A stretch of DNA of 45,835 nt, taken from NCBI GenBank assembly GCA_004554585.1, contig SFLH01000014.1, positions 1 through 45,835 on the forward strand. The letters run 5' to 3'. The position numbers were made by a program, and so were the translations under genes. Below the pieces are notes generated by a model that was given only the letters and a program-made list of their open reading frames with translations, made no database searches and was not told the DNA's origin. Of this stretch, positions 35,419 through 43,037 are shown piece by piece; the stretch's first letter is position 1, and every line of letters starts with the position of its first letter. Source of the DNA: Clostridiales bacterium. GTDB lineage: Bacteria > Bacillota > Clostridia > Oscillospirales > Oscillospiraceae.

Positions 35419-36058
35419 TGTGTTCCTCCCCTTTTCGTTCGTGAGCGGCGGATGGGGCCGCCGCGGCCCGTGATTGCTTGCGATGGCGCCACAGTGTGGT
35501 CAGGGCCGCCCAGGCCAGAGGCAGGGCGACGGCCAGCAGCTGGGCCACCGTCAGCGAGAGCGAGGCCCGGGCAGTGAGCCGGGGACGCTCCAGCTGATAA
35601 TTCAGGTCCACCTGGATCTGATGTCGTTTCACCGTAAAGTTGGCCCGCAGGAAGGCCATCAGCGCCTCCGCCGCCCCCCAGGCTCGACCGTAATGGATGG
35701 CGGCGTCGGCGGGGTCGGGCTCTCCCCAGACCAAGTGAAGATAGAGCTCATCGATCCGCAGAGCCCGGCGGAACCGGCCGGCCGCCGCCTTGACCTCCGG
35801 CAGCAAGTCCAGGGCCAGGTCCAGAGCCCCGCCCAGGGTGGGCGTTTCCCGCTGCTTGGCTGGCGCCTTGGGCTTCTTCTTTTTGCGGAGCTTTTTCTCG
35901 CTGGGGGCGGGCTTGGGGTAGAGGGATATCCCCTTGGGGCCCACCCACAGCTTCACCCAGCCGCCCCGTTCATCGTAGCCCGCGCTCACCCTCATCCGAA
36001 GGCAGCAGGCCAGCAGGACCAGGAGTGCCAGCAAAGCCAGCAGAATCCAGCCGATCAT
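35393..36058 (-). CDS. DUF2953 membrane protein
   Basis: The 221-residue protein has an N-terminal transmembrane helix (about 3-22), a Lys-rich stretch (about 55-70), and a beta-like DUF2953 region with LYLHLVWGEPDPADAAIHYG and a later VDLNYQLERPRLTARASL. A second hydrophobic segment near 185-205 is followed by a basic tail. The family occurs next to ytfJ in Firmicutes and is presumed sporulation-related; its activity is unknown. The ATG overlaps the scpB stop (ATGA). Confidence 0.85.
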   Translation of the reverse strand: MIGWILLALLALLVLLACCLRMRVSAGYDERGGWVKLWVGPKGISLYPKPAPSEKKLRKKKKPKAPAKQRETPTLGGALDLALDLLPEVKAAAGRFRRALRIDELYLHLVWGEPDPADAAIHYGRAWGAAEALMAFLRANFTVKRHQIQVDLNYQLERPRLTARASLSLTVAQLLAVALPLAWAALTTLWRHRKQSRAAAAPSAAHERKGEEHNGKESSCQ

Positions 36059-36594
36059 TCCGACTCCTCCTCTCCCGCCTTCAGCCCCTCTGGTAGGGGG
36101 GGCAGGTCCTCCAGGGAGGACAGGCCAAAGGTCCGCAGGAAGGCCGGCGTGGTCTCATAGAGGATGGGCCGCCCCGGGGCATCCAGGTTTCCGCAGGGGG
36201 CCACCAGCTCCCGGTCCAACAGCAGGGCCAAAGAGTGAGAGCTGTCCACCCCCCGGGCCTGGTCCAGATAAACCCGGGTCACGGGCTGGAAGTAGGCCAC
36301 CAGAGCCAAGGTCTCCAGGGCCGCCGGGGAGAGCTTGTCCGGTTTTTTCCCAGCCAGCAGGCCCCGGATGGTCTCCCCCCACTGAGGGGCGGAGACCAGC
36401 TGCCAGCGGTCCTCCAGCCGGACCAGGCGGATGCCCGCCCCCTCCCGCGCATAGCCCTCGGCCAGGGCCTGACAGGCCTGGGCTGCCTGGTGGGGAAAGC
36501 AGTTGGCCGCCTGGGCCAGGCGCGCCTGCTCCACCGGTTCTCCCAGGGCAAAGAGGATGGCCTCCAGGGCGCTCTCCAATTCCGTTCGCTGCAC
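36055..36594 (-). CDS. scpB: Segregation and condensation protein B
   Basis: The 179-residue protein starts at GTG (36594), after AGGGGGGAG. It has the two winged-helix layout of ScpB, with LESALEAILFALGEPV at the N-terminus, LSPAALETLALVAYFQPVTR in the centre and VDSSHSLALLLDRELV. ScpB dimers bind ScpA and the SMC ring to organise and separate chromosomes. It follows scpA by 22 bases. Confidence 0.93.
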   Translation of the reverse strand: MQRTELESALEAILFALGEPVEQARLAQAANCFPHQAAQACQALAEGYAREGAGIRLVRLEDRWQLVSAPQWGETIRGLLAGKKPDKLSPAALETLALVAYFQPVTRVYLDQARGVDSSHSLALLLDRELVAPCGNLDAPGRPILYETTPAFLRTFGLSSLEDLPPLPEGLKAGEEESE

Positions 36595-36616
36595 AGTCGC
36601 TCCCCCCTTTCTCCTC

Positions 36617-37378
36617 TCACACCTCCGGCGTTTTGGCGATCACCGGGTTTTCCATCTCTCCGGCCAGGCAGACCTTTCCCTGCCGGCACAGCTCCAGCAG
36701 GGCCAGAAAGGCGGCCGTTGCCTCGGACCGGCTGGCGCTGCGGCGAATGAGATCCTCAAAGGGCACAGGGCCCTCCGCCAGCAGGGACAAAACCTCAGCG
36801 GCCTTCTCCTCCACCCGGTAGGGTTCCGGGCGGACCACCCCCCGAAATTCTTCCAGGTCCGGGGGAATGGCCCGGCGCAGGCGGGCCTGCCAAGCGGTGA
36901 GGACACGGGTCAGGTCCGCCCCCTCCTGTTCATAGCAATACACCCGTTGGGCATAAGCGGCCTCCGGCCCCTTGGGAAAGGACGCCGTCCCCCGCCGCAG
37001 GCATTCCTCTAAAGCAGGCAGCACCGCCCGAACCCGCAGCCAGCTCTCGTGGCGCTGGCGGGCCTCCAGGGAGGCGATGAGCTCCTCCATCTCCGCCTGG
37101 GCCTGCTTGTCCTCCTCGGACAGCAGCATCCGGGTTTTCAGGAGCATCAGGTGGGAGGCCATGGCAATGAACTCCCCCGCCACCTCCAGATCCAAGGCCC
37201 GGCGGGAGTCCATCCAGGCCAAAAACTGCTCCAGGATGCCCGCCAGAGGGATGTCCCGGATGGCAATGCGATTCTTGTTCAGCAGGTGGAGGATCAGGTC
37301 CAGGGGTCCCACGAAATCTTCCGTGGCTGTGGCACCATCCCTGACCACACCTTTTAAATGATAGACCGGTCCCTCCAT
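36617..37378 (-). CDS. scpA: Segregation and condensation protein A
   Basis: The 253-residue kleisin has the N-terminal SMC-binding helices with FVGPLDLILHLLNKNRIAIRD and IPLAGILEQFLAWM. It continues with AGEFIAMASHLMLLKTRMLL and a variable acidic linker. The C-terminal winged helix has VPFEDLIRRSASRSEATAAFLALLEL. It bridges SMC heads and ScpB. The ribosome site is weak; the ATG is five bases after the M50 stop, so translation may be coupled. Confidence 0.94.
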   Translation of the reverse strand: MEGPVYHLKGVVRDGATATEDFVGPLDLILHLLNKNRIAIRDIPLAGILEQFLAWMDSRRALDLEVAGEFIAMASHLMLLKTRMLLSEEDKQAQAEMEELIASLEARQRHESWLRVRAVLPALEECLRRGTASFPKGPEAAYAQRVYCYEQEGADLTRVLTAWQARLRRAIPPDLEEFRGVVRPEPYRVEEKAAEVLSLLAEGPVPFEDLIRRSASRSEATAAFLALLELCRQGKVCLAGEMENPVIAKTPEV

Positions 37379-37383
37379 GGCGC

Positions 37384-38079
37384 TTACCCCAGCAGGGCCA
37401 GGACCCCGCGGAAGGCAAACTCAGACCCCGTCAGCATCCAGTTCAGCACCCAGCTCCGGGCGGCCAGCAGGAAGCTGTCCAGCACGCCGAACCACAGCAC
37501 CGCCATGAGAATAATCATGCCATAGCGCTCCAGGCGCATCCATTGGATGTAGTGCCGGTCGGAGAGGAACATGGCCACCACCTTGGAACCGTCCAAGGGC
37601 GGAAAGGGGATGAGGTTGAAAATCCCCAGGCCGATGTTCAGGGTCACCAGCACGGCGAAGAACTCCAGCGCCAGGGACAGCGCCGTGGTCTCTCCTCGGA
37701 CCAGGGCTACCCCGTACAACGCGCTGTAGACAATGGCCGAAAGATAGGCCAGCACGAAGTTGGACGCTGGCCCGGCCAAGGCGGTGATGGCCATGCCCTG
37801 TTTCGGCTTTTTGAAATACCGGGGGTCCACCGGCACGGGTTTGGCCCAGCCAAAGCCCACCACCACCATCATCAGCAGCCCGAAAGGGTCCAGATGGTGG
37901 ATGGGATTGAGGGACAGCCGATGACTCTGCTTGGCGGTGGGGTCGCCCAGCCGATAGGCGGCCAGGCCATGGCTGACCTCGTGGACCACCAGACACAGCA
38001 GCACGGCGATCACCCGCAGGACCATGGAGCCCAAGCTGGACCAGTCCACCCCTTGCGCCAGCTGCGAAAACATTCCCAT
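37384..38079 (-). CDS. Site-2 protease-like membrane metalloprotease (M50)
   Basis: The start is the ATG at 38079 (MGMFSQLAQGVDW), with AAGGAGAA upstream. The 231-residue protein is a multi-pass membrane protease with HEVSHGLAAYRLGD (HExxH at about 38) and a second ligand site NLIPFPPLDGSKV at about 160. It belongs to the Rv-like/YwhC S2P group that sits before scpA in Firmicutes. The substrate is unknown. Confidence 0.9.
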   Translation of the reverse strand: MGMFSQLAQGVDWSSLGSMVLRVIAVLLCLVVHEVSHGLAAYRLGDPTAKQSHRLSLNPIHHLDPFGLLMMVVVGFGWAKPVPVDPRYFKKPKQGMAITALAGPASNFVLAYLSAIVYSALYGVALVRGETTALSLALEFFAVLVTLNIGLGIFNLIPFPPLDGSKVVAMFLSDRHYIQWMRLERYGMIILMAVLWFGVLDSFLLAARSWVLNWMLTGSEFAFRGVLALLG

Positions 38080-38159
38080 ATCGGTTCTCCTTCCAAGAGT
38101 ATACCAATCTGTGGCCCATGCCACACATTTCTTCGCGAAGTTGCAAAAGTGGATAGTAA

Positions 38160-38188
38160 ATTATAGCAAAAAAACCGCCGCATGGCAA
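38160..38188 (-). promoter_or_regulatory. Promoter of the M50-scpAB-gerW operon
   Basis: On the minus strand TTGCCA (38183-38188) and consensus TATAAT (38160-38165) are 17 bases apart, about 80 bases before the M50 start. Confidence 0.75.
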
Positions 38189-38211
38189 CCCGTTCCCAGC
38201 GGCGCAGGGGG

Positions 38212-38240
38212 TTGCGCAAAGGCACCCATCCTGATAGGAT
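38212..38240 (+). promoter_or_regulatory. Promoter of the GNAT gene
   Basis: TTGCGC (38212-38217) and TAGGAT (38235-38240) are 17 bases apart, 46 bases before the TTG start, divergent from the M50 promoter. Confidence 0.6.
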
Positions 38241-38285
38241 AGAATTCGACCAAAAGTCTTCCAGTAAAGAAAGGAGATGTGTCCC

Positions 38286-38810
38286 TTGCTTCCACAAACC
38301 AACCGACTCTATCTGCGGGAAATGACCCAGGCAGACTTCCCAGCACTGTGCCGTGTCCTGCAGGATCCCCTAGCCATGTACGCCTATGAACACGCCTTTT
38401 CCGACCAGGAAGTGCAGCAGTGGCTGGATCAGCAGCTCCAACGGTACGCACAGGATGGGTTTGGCCTTTGGGCTGTCCTGCTGCGGGAAACCGGCCAGAT
38501 CATCGGCCAGTGTGGTTTGACCTGGCAGGACTGGAACGGCCGCCAGGTGCTGGAGGTGGGATATCTCTTCCAGCGCACCGCCTGGCACCAGGGCTATGCC
38601 ACAGAAGCCGCCTTGGCTTGCCGGGATTACGCATTTTCTGTTCTGGGCGCCAAAGAAGTTTTCGCCATCATTCGGGACAACAACGTTGCCTCTCAAGCGG
38701 TAGCAAAACGCAATGGCATGCAGATGGTTGGCCGGCTGACCAAGCACTACTATGGTATGCAGCTGCCCCACTTGGTCTTTTCTGTCCGGGCAGACAACCA
38801 GAAAACATAA
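38286..38810 (+). CDS. GNAT acetyltransferase (RimJ/RimL-like)
   Basis: The best start is TTG at 38286 (MLPQTNRLYLREMTQADF), nine bases after AAAGGAG; an ATG three codons upstream lies too close to the ribosome site. The 174-residue protein has the N-terminal TNRLYLREM strand of the RimJ/RimL type, LEVGYLFQRTAWHQGYATEA with the acetyl-CoA loop, and IRDNNVASQAVAKRNGMQ. The substrate may be a ribosomal protein N-terminus or a small amine. Confidence 0.9.
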   Translation: MLPQTNRLYLREMTQADFPALCRVLQDPLAMYAYEHAFSDQEVQQWLDQQLQRYAQDGFGLWAVLLRETGQIIGQCGLTWQDWNGRQVLEVGYLFQRTAWHQGYATEAALACRDYAFSVLGAKEVFAIIRDNNVASQAVAKRNGMQMVGRLTKHYYGMQLPHLVFSVRADNQKT

Positions 38811-38854
38811 ACCAGAGACCGCCTGTGTCATGGCAGTCCCTGGTCCGTTTCCTC

Positions 38855-39394
38855 TCACTCCCGCGCCCAGCAGACCAGCAGCCAGCCAGCACAGAGCAGG
38901 AGGGTGAAGTTGCCGTTGGCGCGCAGGGCCCACAGGCCCAGCCCCCCCAGGCCCCAGGCCGTCAGGAGGGTGACCTGGGCGCACACCCGCTCCCCCACGT
39001 CCGGCCCGGCCAGCCGAGACAGAACCGCCCGAAGCGTCCGGCCTCCGTCCAGCGGGGCCGCCGGCAGCAGGTTGAACACCCCCAGAGCTAGGCTCACCCC
39101 CGTGAGCAGGTAGGCCTCCCCCTCCCCGAACTGGCCCCAGGCCGCCGCCCCCAGCGCCAGCAGCACACTGGCGGCCGGGCCGGCCAGGGCAATTAGGCAC
39201 TCCTCCCCGTAGGAGAACAGCCGGGCGCGCCCGGGCACGATCACCGCCCCCACGCCAGTCAAGCGGAAGGCCATCACCCGGCCGCCCAGCAGATGGATGG
39301 CCGCCACATGGCCCAACTCGTGGATTAGCGCCGCCACCGCTGCCCAGAACAGCAGTTCTGGGGACGCCGCCAGCAGCAGCGCCCCCAGAAGCAG
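38855..39394 (-). CDS. spoIVFB: SpoIVFB-like M50 membrane protease, start codon uncertain
   Basis: The frame shows a membrane metalloprotease with ALIHELGHVAAIHLLGG (HExxH), ALAGPAASVLLALGA and FNLLPAAPLDGGRTLRAVL. This matches the SpoIVFB-type M50 family, which in Bacillus cleaves pro-sigma-K. There is no ATG, GTG or TTG in this frame near the upstream stop. The coding sense begins around 39400 and the first plausible near-cognate codon is CTG at 39394 (LLLGALLLAAS). The only upstream in-frame starts lie deep inside an Arg-rich shadow of the preceding gene. Translational coupling to that gene, whose TAG is at 39411, is likely. The protease call is firm but the exact start is not. Confidence 0.75.
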   Translation of the reverse strand: MLLGALLLAASPELLFWAAVAALIHELGHVAAIHLLGGRVMAFRLTGVGAVIVPGRARLFSYGEECLIALAGPAASVLLALGAAAWGQFGEGEAYLLTGVSLALGVFNLLPAAPLDGGRTLRAVLSRLAGPDVGERVCAQVTLLTAWGLGGLGLWALRANGNFTLLLCAGWLLVCWARE

Positions 39395-39410
39395 CCAAAA
39401 TCCGCCTGTA

Positions 39411-39845
39411 CTATGGACCTGTCGTCCCGCTGTCCTCGCCTCCTTCCGCCTCGGCCGGCGGGTTCGCTTCCGCCGGCTCTGCCGGTTGCTCCTGGGGAGC
39501 CTCTTCTTCTGCCACCGGCTCCTGGTCTTCCGCCGCCGGCTCCTGGTCGGTCTGGTCCTGCGGGTCAAAGACGCCGGTCCAGAAGGAGCGGAAGGTCTCC
39601 ACCGCCGGCTCCCCTTTGGAAAAGGACTCCCCCACCTGGGAAAAGACCGCCTGAAAGTCAGTGTTCTTTCCCACCAGCTCTCCCACCGTCTCAGACAGGC
39701 GGGAGACCGGCCCCAGGTCCATTCCCCGCCCGGCAAAAACCGCAGCGAAGAGGACCAGGCAGACCACCAGCTGGCGCAGGCGGCGTTTCTCCCCTTTGGA
39801 CAGAGGTGTCTGTTCTCCCCGTTTCCTTGTCCCGTTTTTCTTCAT
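39411..39845 (-). CDS. SpoIVFA-like membrane protein lacking a peptidase domain
   Basis: The 144-residue protein has a basic N-terminus (MKKNGTRKRGEQ), one transmembrane helix at about 27-40 (LVVCLVLFAAVFAG), and a coil region with SRLSETVGELVGKNTDFQAV and VGESFSKGEPAVETF. In many Clostridia this segment precedes an M23 domain and lies next to spoIVFB. Here the M23 domain is absent and the protein ends in a Glu/Pro/Ala-rich tail (about 95-144). It probably acts in the outer forespore membrane with the following protease. The call is based on position and partial similarity by eye. Confidence 0.6.
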   Translation of the reverse strand: MKKNGTRKRGEQTPLSKGEKRRLRQLVVCLVLFAAVFAGRGMDLGPVSRLSETVGELVGKNTDFQAVFSQVGESFSKGEPAVETFRSFWTGVFDPQDQTDQEPAAEDQEPVAEEEAPQEQPAEPAEANPPAEAEGGEDSGTTGP

Positions 39846-39930
39846 TGCCCGTCCCCCCTTTCCGGATGGTTCTCTCTATTCCTATGGCCTGGATGCCAGG
39901 GATATGACGGGAAAATTCCCGCTTCCGCCC

Positions 39931-39959
39931 TTGACATTCCCCGCCGCCTCAAGTATAAT
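39931..39959 (+). promoter_or_regulatory. Consensus promoter of tRNA-Pro
   Basis: TTGACA (39931-39936) and TATAAT (39954-39959), both perfect consensus, are 17 bases apart and 11 bases precede the tRNA. Confidence 0.88.
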
Positions 39960-39970
39960 AGAATGACTTT

Positions 39971-40047
39971 CGGGGTGTGGCGAAGTTTGGTATCGCGCTT
40001 GGTTCGGGTCCAAGAGGCCTGGGGTTCGAATCCCCACACTCCGACCA
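39971..40047 (+). tRNA. tRNA-Pro (anticodon CGG), integration site of mobile element
   Basis: The acceptor CGGGGTG pairs with CACTCCG (one G-U pair). The anticodon stem CTTGG/CCAAG holds loop TTCGGGT, anticodon CGG for codon CCG. The T arm is TGGGG-TTCGAAT-CCCCA and CCA is encoded at 40045-40047. A recombinase gene ends only 31 bases downstream, on the opposite strand. Confidence 0.95.
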
Positions 40048-40102
40048 TGCGGAGTGTCCTTATAGGATCTGAGTATCCTACAAAGGACACTCCGCATTTT
40101 TT
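40047..40102. terminator. Terminator of tRNA-Pro at the mobile-element junction
   Basis: ATGCGGAGTGTCCTT (40047-40061) pairs with AAGGACACTCCGCAT (40083-40097), followed by TTTTTATT. The loop itself contains a small stem (TAGGAT/ATCCTA). The small recombinase gene ends inside this loop, so host tRNA terminator and element end share sequence. Confidence 0.85.
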
Positions 40103-40452
40103 ATTGCCAAAATTGGGGTAGCGCCGTTTTCGTCGAACAGCAGCCGATCCTGGATGCACAGGAGCTTTACCTTGTGCCGGGTGAGCAGGTCAATGTAGCT
40201 TTGGGTCATCCCCCACTCCCGGCCTATCCGGGTCAGGTTGTGGACTAACACCACATCCACCCTGCCAGCGACCACGGCCTCGGTCACTTTCTGGAGCGCC
40301 GGGCGGTCTAATGTGAGCCCGCTGCCGTATTCGTCCGCAGCGCCGATGATGGTATATCCCGCCTGCTTTGCGTAGAGCTGGAGCAGAAACCGCTGGTGTT
40401 CCAATGCGAAAGAATCTTCATGGGCGACACGGCAATAGAGAAAAGCTCTCAT
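40078..40452 (-). CDS. Small serine-recombinase-like protein with altered catalytic site
   Basis: The ATG at 40452 (MRAFLYCRVAHED) follows AAAGGTGG. The 124-residue protein has the resolvase fold: LYCRV, GSGLTLDRPALQKVTEAV, VDVVLVHNLTRIGREW. At the position of the nucleophilic serine in the usual CRVS motif it has Ala10 (CRVAHED). It also lacks a DNA-binding C-terminal domain. The last nine codons, AIKNAECPL plus stop, are read from the tRNA terminator sequence. It may be a non-catalytic partner or directionality factor of the large recombinase, which starts 14 bases upstream in the same direction. Confidence 0.8.
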   Translation of the reverse strand: MRAFLYCRVAHEDSFALEHQRFLLQLYAKQAGYTIIGAADEYGSGLTLDRPALQKVTEAVVAGRVDVVLVHNLTRIGREWGMTQSYIDLLTRHKVKLLCIQDRLLFDENGATPILAIKNAECPL

Positions 40453-40466
40453 ATCCCACACCACCT

Positions 40467-42167
40467 TTACACCGCCGGGGCGTAGCTTAATGCTACGCCT
40501 TTTCTCGTTTCCAGCAGAATATCCCGCTCGGGGATTTTCCGGCGATCCGGCACCTCAAAGGCCCCGATGCAGTTGTAGTGGATCGTCACCCGCTGATTGG
40601 TAACGCCGTCCTCCTTGACCGCAGGATAAACCTCGATGTACTGAATGAGCTCGGCAACCATGCGTTTGGTGATGGCGGTAGCGTCTGTGTAGCGCCGTAC
40701 CGTTTCTAAGAAGGTGTCCACATCCATCCGCTTATCTTCCAGCTTTTTCAACTCCAGACGAAGCGCCTTGATTTTCTTGGCGTTTTCGCCCTGCTCCTGC
40801 TCATACCGCTTGGCCATTTTGGCAAACCGTGCATCGTCGATTTTGCCGGACACATTGTCCTCGTAGAGCCGTTCAAAGAGCATATCCAGTTCCCCGTCCC
40901 GGGCCAGCAGCCCGTCCAGTTCCCGCTTCTTGCGTACCCGGTCATTTTCCGCTACCTTGGCGGAACGGCCCACCATCGCCTTGATGAAGTCGTTTTCGTA
41001 TTCGTTAGCGAAGCAGGCCAGCCGGTGTACCTCGTAGAGCACGACCTGCTCCAAGAAGTCCAGCCGTATATAGTGGGTAGACGAGCACTTGCGGAGCCCG
41101 GAATTGTGGTTCTGGCAGCTAAAGAATTTAATATCGTGGTTGCCCTGGTTAAAATGGAAATTTAAATTGCCACCGCACTCCGGGCATTTCAGATAGCCGG
41201 AAAAGACGCTGGGCTCTTGGGTAACGGTGGGGCGCTTGCGCCGTGTCCCGGCTTTTAACGCCTGCACCTTTTCCCAAGTTGGCCGGTCAATGATAGGCTC
41301 ATGGACATTGAGGAAGATCGCCCGGTTTTCCTCCGGGTTCTCAATCCGGCGCTTCATTTTATAGGATTTGGAATAGCTTTTGAAGTTGATGACATCACCG
41401 CAGTATTCCTGCGTGGTCAAAATCTTCTTGATTGTGGTGTGCCCCCATTTTGTGGGCTCCACGGTGCTTTTGGAGCCGCCTCTGCTTGTACCCCTGCTGC
41501 GCCAGTAGTAGGTCGGGTTGAAGATCCCATCCGCACCGAGGGCAGCGGCAGTTTCAGCCAGCCCGTACCCGTCCAGCGCCATGCGGTAGATACGGCGTAC
41601 CACCTCGGCGGCCTCTGGGTCAATCAACCAAAACCGGGGATCGTCCGGGTTCTTTATGTAGCCGTAGGGCGGCGGTGAAAGCGGAATCCCGGCGTTGCCC
41701 TTCATCTTGTTCACGATCCGGCGCTTCTTGGAGATGTCCTTGGCGTAGTACTCATTCATAATGTTTTTGAACGGGGTGAAATCGTCCTCGCCCTCGTCGC
41801 TGTCCACGCCATCGGAAACGGCCACCAGCCGCACATCATGGAGCGGGAAAAATTCCTCGGTGAGCTTGCCCACCTCAATGTAGTTCCGGCCCAACCGGGA
41901 GAGGTCTTTCACGAACACTGCCGAGATGTACCCGGCCTCGATTGCGGCGATCATCTTCTGAAAGCCGGGGCGCTTCATGGTAGTGCCGGTGATCCCGTCA
42001 TCCACGAAAAAGATGGTATCCGTGTAGCCCTTGTCCTTGGCGGCCTTTTGAAGTATTTTCTTTTGGTTCTGGATGCTGTTGGACTCGCTATCCATGTTAT
42101 CGTCACGGCTCAGGCGGCAGTAGAGAGCGGCTGTGCCGGTAGAGATTTTCTTGCTTGACTGTTTCAA
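40467..42167 (-). CDS. Large serine recombinase (integrase)
   Basis: The likely start is TTG at 42167 (MKQSSKKISTG), six bases after AGGAGG. The 566-residue protein has the resolvase catalytic domain with Ser20 in LYCRLSRDD, FVKDLSRLGRNY and GVDSDEGEDDF. Next are a recombinase domain with PPYGYIKNP and WGHTTIKKIL, and a zinc ribbon (CPECGG, then a SCQNHN stretch and CSSTHYIR at about 345-380). A long coiled coil (about 400-480) precedes a C-terminal DUF4368-like end (VTIHYNCIGAFEV). Such enzymes integrate and excise transposons of the Tn4451/Tn5397 type without inverted repeats. Confidence 0.93.
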   Translation of the reverse strand: MKQSSKKISTGTAALYCRLSRDDNMDSESNSIQNQKKILQKAAKDKGYTDTIFFVDDGITGTTMKRPGFQKMIAAIEAGYISAVFVKDLSRLGRNYIEVGKLTEEFFPLHDVRLVAVSDGVDSDEGEDDFTPFKNIMNEYYAKDISKKRRIVNKMKGNAGIPLSPPPYGYIKNPDDPRFWLIDPEAAEVVRRIYRMALDGYGLAETAAALGADGIFNPTYYWRSRGTSRGGSKSTVEPTKWGHTTIKKILTTQEYCGDVINFKSYSKSYKMKRRIENPEENRAIFLNVHEPIIDRPTWEKVQALKAGTRRKRPTVTQEPSVFSGYLKCPECGGNLNFHFNQGNHDIKFFSCQNHNSGLRKCSSTHYIRLDFLEQVVLYEVHRLACFANEYENDFIKAMVGRSAKVAENDRVRKKRELDGLLARDGELDMLFERLYEDNVSGKIDDARFAKMAKRYEQEQGENAKKIKALRLELKKLEDKRMDVDTFLETVRRYTDATAITKRMVAELIQYIEVYPAVKEDGVTNQRVTIHYNCIGAFEVPDRRKIPERDILLETRKGVALSYAPAV

Positions 42168-42213
42168 AATATCCTCCTTCCTGCAATCAAGCAAGAGGTT
42201 CTTATCTATGTAT

Positions 42214-42242
42214 ATTATACCTCTGCCGACTGCCCATGTTAA
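42214..42242 (-). promoter_or_regulatory. Promoter of the recombinase genes
   Basis: On the minus strand TTAACA (42237-42242) and consensus TATAAT (42214-42219) are 17 bases apart, about 46 bases before the recombinase start and within the tail-end gap after the TnpW-like gene. Confidence 0.75.
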
Positions 42243-42259
42243 GGATGTCGATGGAACAG

Positions 42260-42406
42260 TTAGGCCGGCTCCAGATCGGCCAGCATCAGCTTCAACAGGA
42301 TGTCACGCATGGACTCGCCTTTGTCCTTGTAGACAGGCGTGACAATGAATTGGATTTTGCCGACTTGATAGGTGTATTCCTCCTTGACGGGTACGGGATC
42401 TTCCAT
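42260..42406 (-). CDS. TnpW-like transposon-encoded small protein
   Basis: The 48-residue protein (MEDPVPVKEEYTYQVGKIQF to LADLEPA) has AAGGAGG before its ATG. The pattern, a conserved PVKExYxxxVGxxxFxVxPxY start and a C-terminal DILLKLMLADLE helix, matches the short TnpW family that accompanies Clostridia serine-recombinase elements. The function is unknown. It is just upstream of the recombinase promoter. Confidence 0.7.
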   Translation of the reverse strand: MEDPVPVKEEYTYQVGKIQFIVTPVYKDKGESMRDILLKLMLADLEPA

Positions 42407-42473
42407 GTGGGCCTCCTTCCAGAGCGATACGAAACAATGACCGACTGTCCCCCCCTTGTCCCGTGGGGAAACG

Positions 42474-42509
42474 CAAGAAGGCGGCACCGCTGAAGGTGCC
42501 GCCTTCTTG
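42474..42509 (-). terminator. Hairpin terminator after the small conserved ORF
   Basis: CAAGAAGGCGGCACC (42474-42488) pairs with GGTGCCGCCTTCTTG (42495-42509). The minus strand continues CGTTTCCCC, so the T-tract is weak. Confidence 0.6.
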
Positions 42510-42521
42510 CCTTGCTCCACT

Positions 42522-42540
42522 TTGGGACAACTTGTCCCAA
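42522..42540. repeat. Palindrome TTGGGACAA-C-TTGTCCCAA, copy 1
   Basis: A perfect 9-bp inverted repeat around one central base lies directly after the stop codon of the small ORF at 42543. The same core occurs at 43553-43567. The fully symmetric short form suggests a protein binding site rather than a terminator, as no T-tract follows. Confidence 0.8.
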
Positions 42541-42542
42541 GG

Positions 42543-42743
42543 TCAGTAGGGGCTGTTCTCAAAGTGCTGCTGGGCTTCCTCCAGCCCGCAGAAATCAAAG
42601 ACCTCATGGAGCTCTGCCACCACACGCCGGATGTCCGTGGGAGAAAACCCACAGTTTTCCATAGCGTAGATGACATAGCCCCGGCAGGCATTGTTGCTCC
42701 ACGGCTGGGCAAGCAGGGCCGCCAGTTCGGGATCATACTTCAT
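42543..42743 (-). CDS. Small conserved mobile-element protein of unknown function
   Basis: The 66-residue protein starts MKYDPELAALLAQPW, with GAGGAGGAAACC upstream. It is helical and acidic, with ACRGYVIYAMENCGFSPTDIRR and a C-terminal LEEAQQHFENSPY. Proteins of this kind are common in Clostridia integrative elements, but no activity is known to me. A longer in-frame start at 42803 lacks a good ribosome site. Confidence 0.65.
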   Translation of the reverse strand: MKYDPELAALLAQPWSNNACRGYVIYAMENCGFSPTDIRRVVAELHEVFDFCGLEEAQQHFENSPY

Positions 42744-43037
42744 GTTGGTTTCCTCCTCGATAAAAGTTTCGGGAGCGCCACGCTCATTTCCTTGGCCCGT
42801 CATAAGACAGCAATACTCAGCATGACGCTCCCGAGGGGGCAGCGGCCCGGAGGGGCAAGCGGCCAGCTTGTCCGACTGCGGATCGTGGCCGTGGGGTGGC
42901 TTGTCCCACTTGCGGCGCTGGTGTTGTTCGCTCGTTCTCCTGCCGCTCTATGCCTCGGGGCCGCCGCTATTCAGTTGTTGATCGGATGTAACTCCTCTCA
43001 TATACCAAGGACATCTGGCAGATCAATTCGGACGGGT
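42744..43037. other. Element non-coding region with GC-rich inverted repeats
   Basis: The 294 bases between the small ORF and the sigma-like gene hold no convincing gene. GGGAGCG (42770-42776) and CGCTCCC (42823-42829) form a wide inverted repeat. A single half-site CTTGTCCCAC lies at about 42900-42909, resembling an arm of the flanking palindromes. A transfer origin, leader RNA or operator region are possible, but nothing decides among them. Confidence 0.4.

Noticed and set aside
38370..39398. 342-codon minus-strand frame over the GNAT and SpoIVFB-like genes
   Set aside because: It runs out of frame with the HELGH protease and antisense to the GNAT gene; composition is Gly/Ala/Pro-rich.
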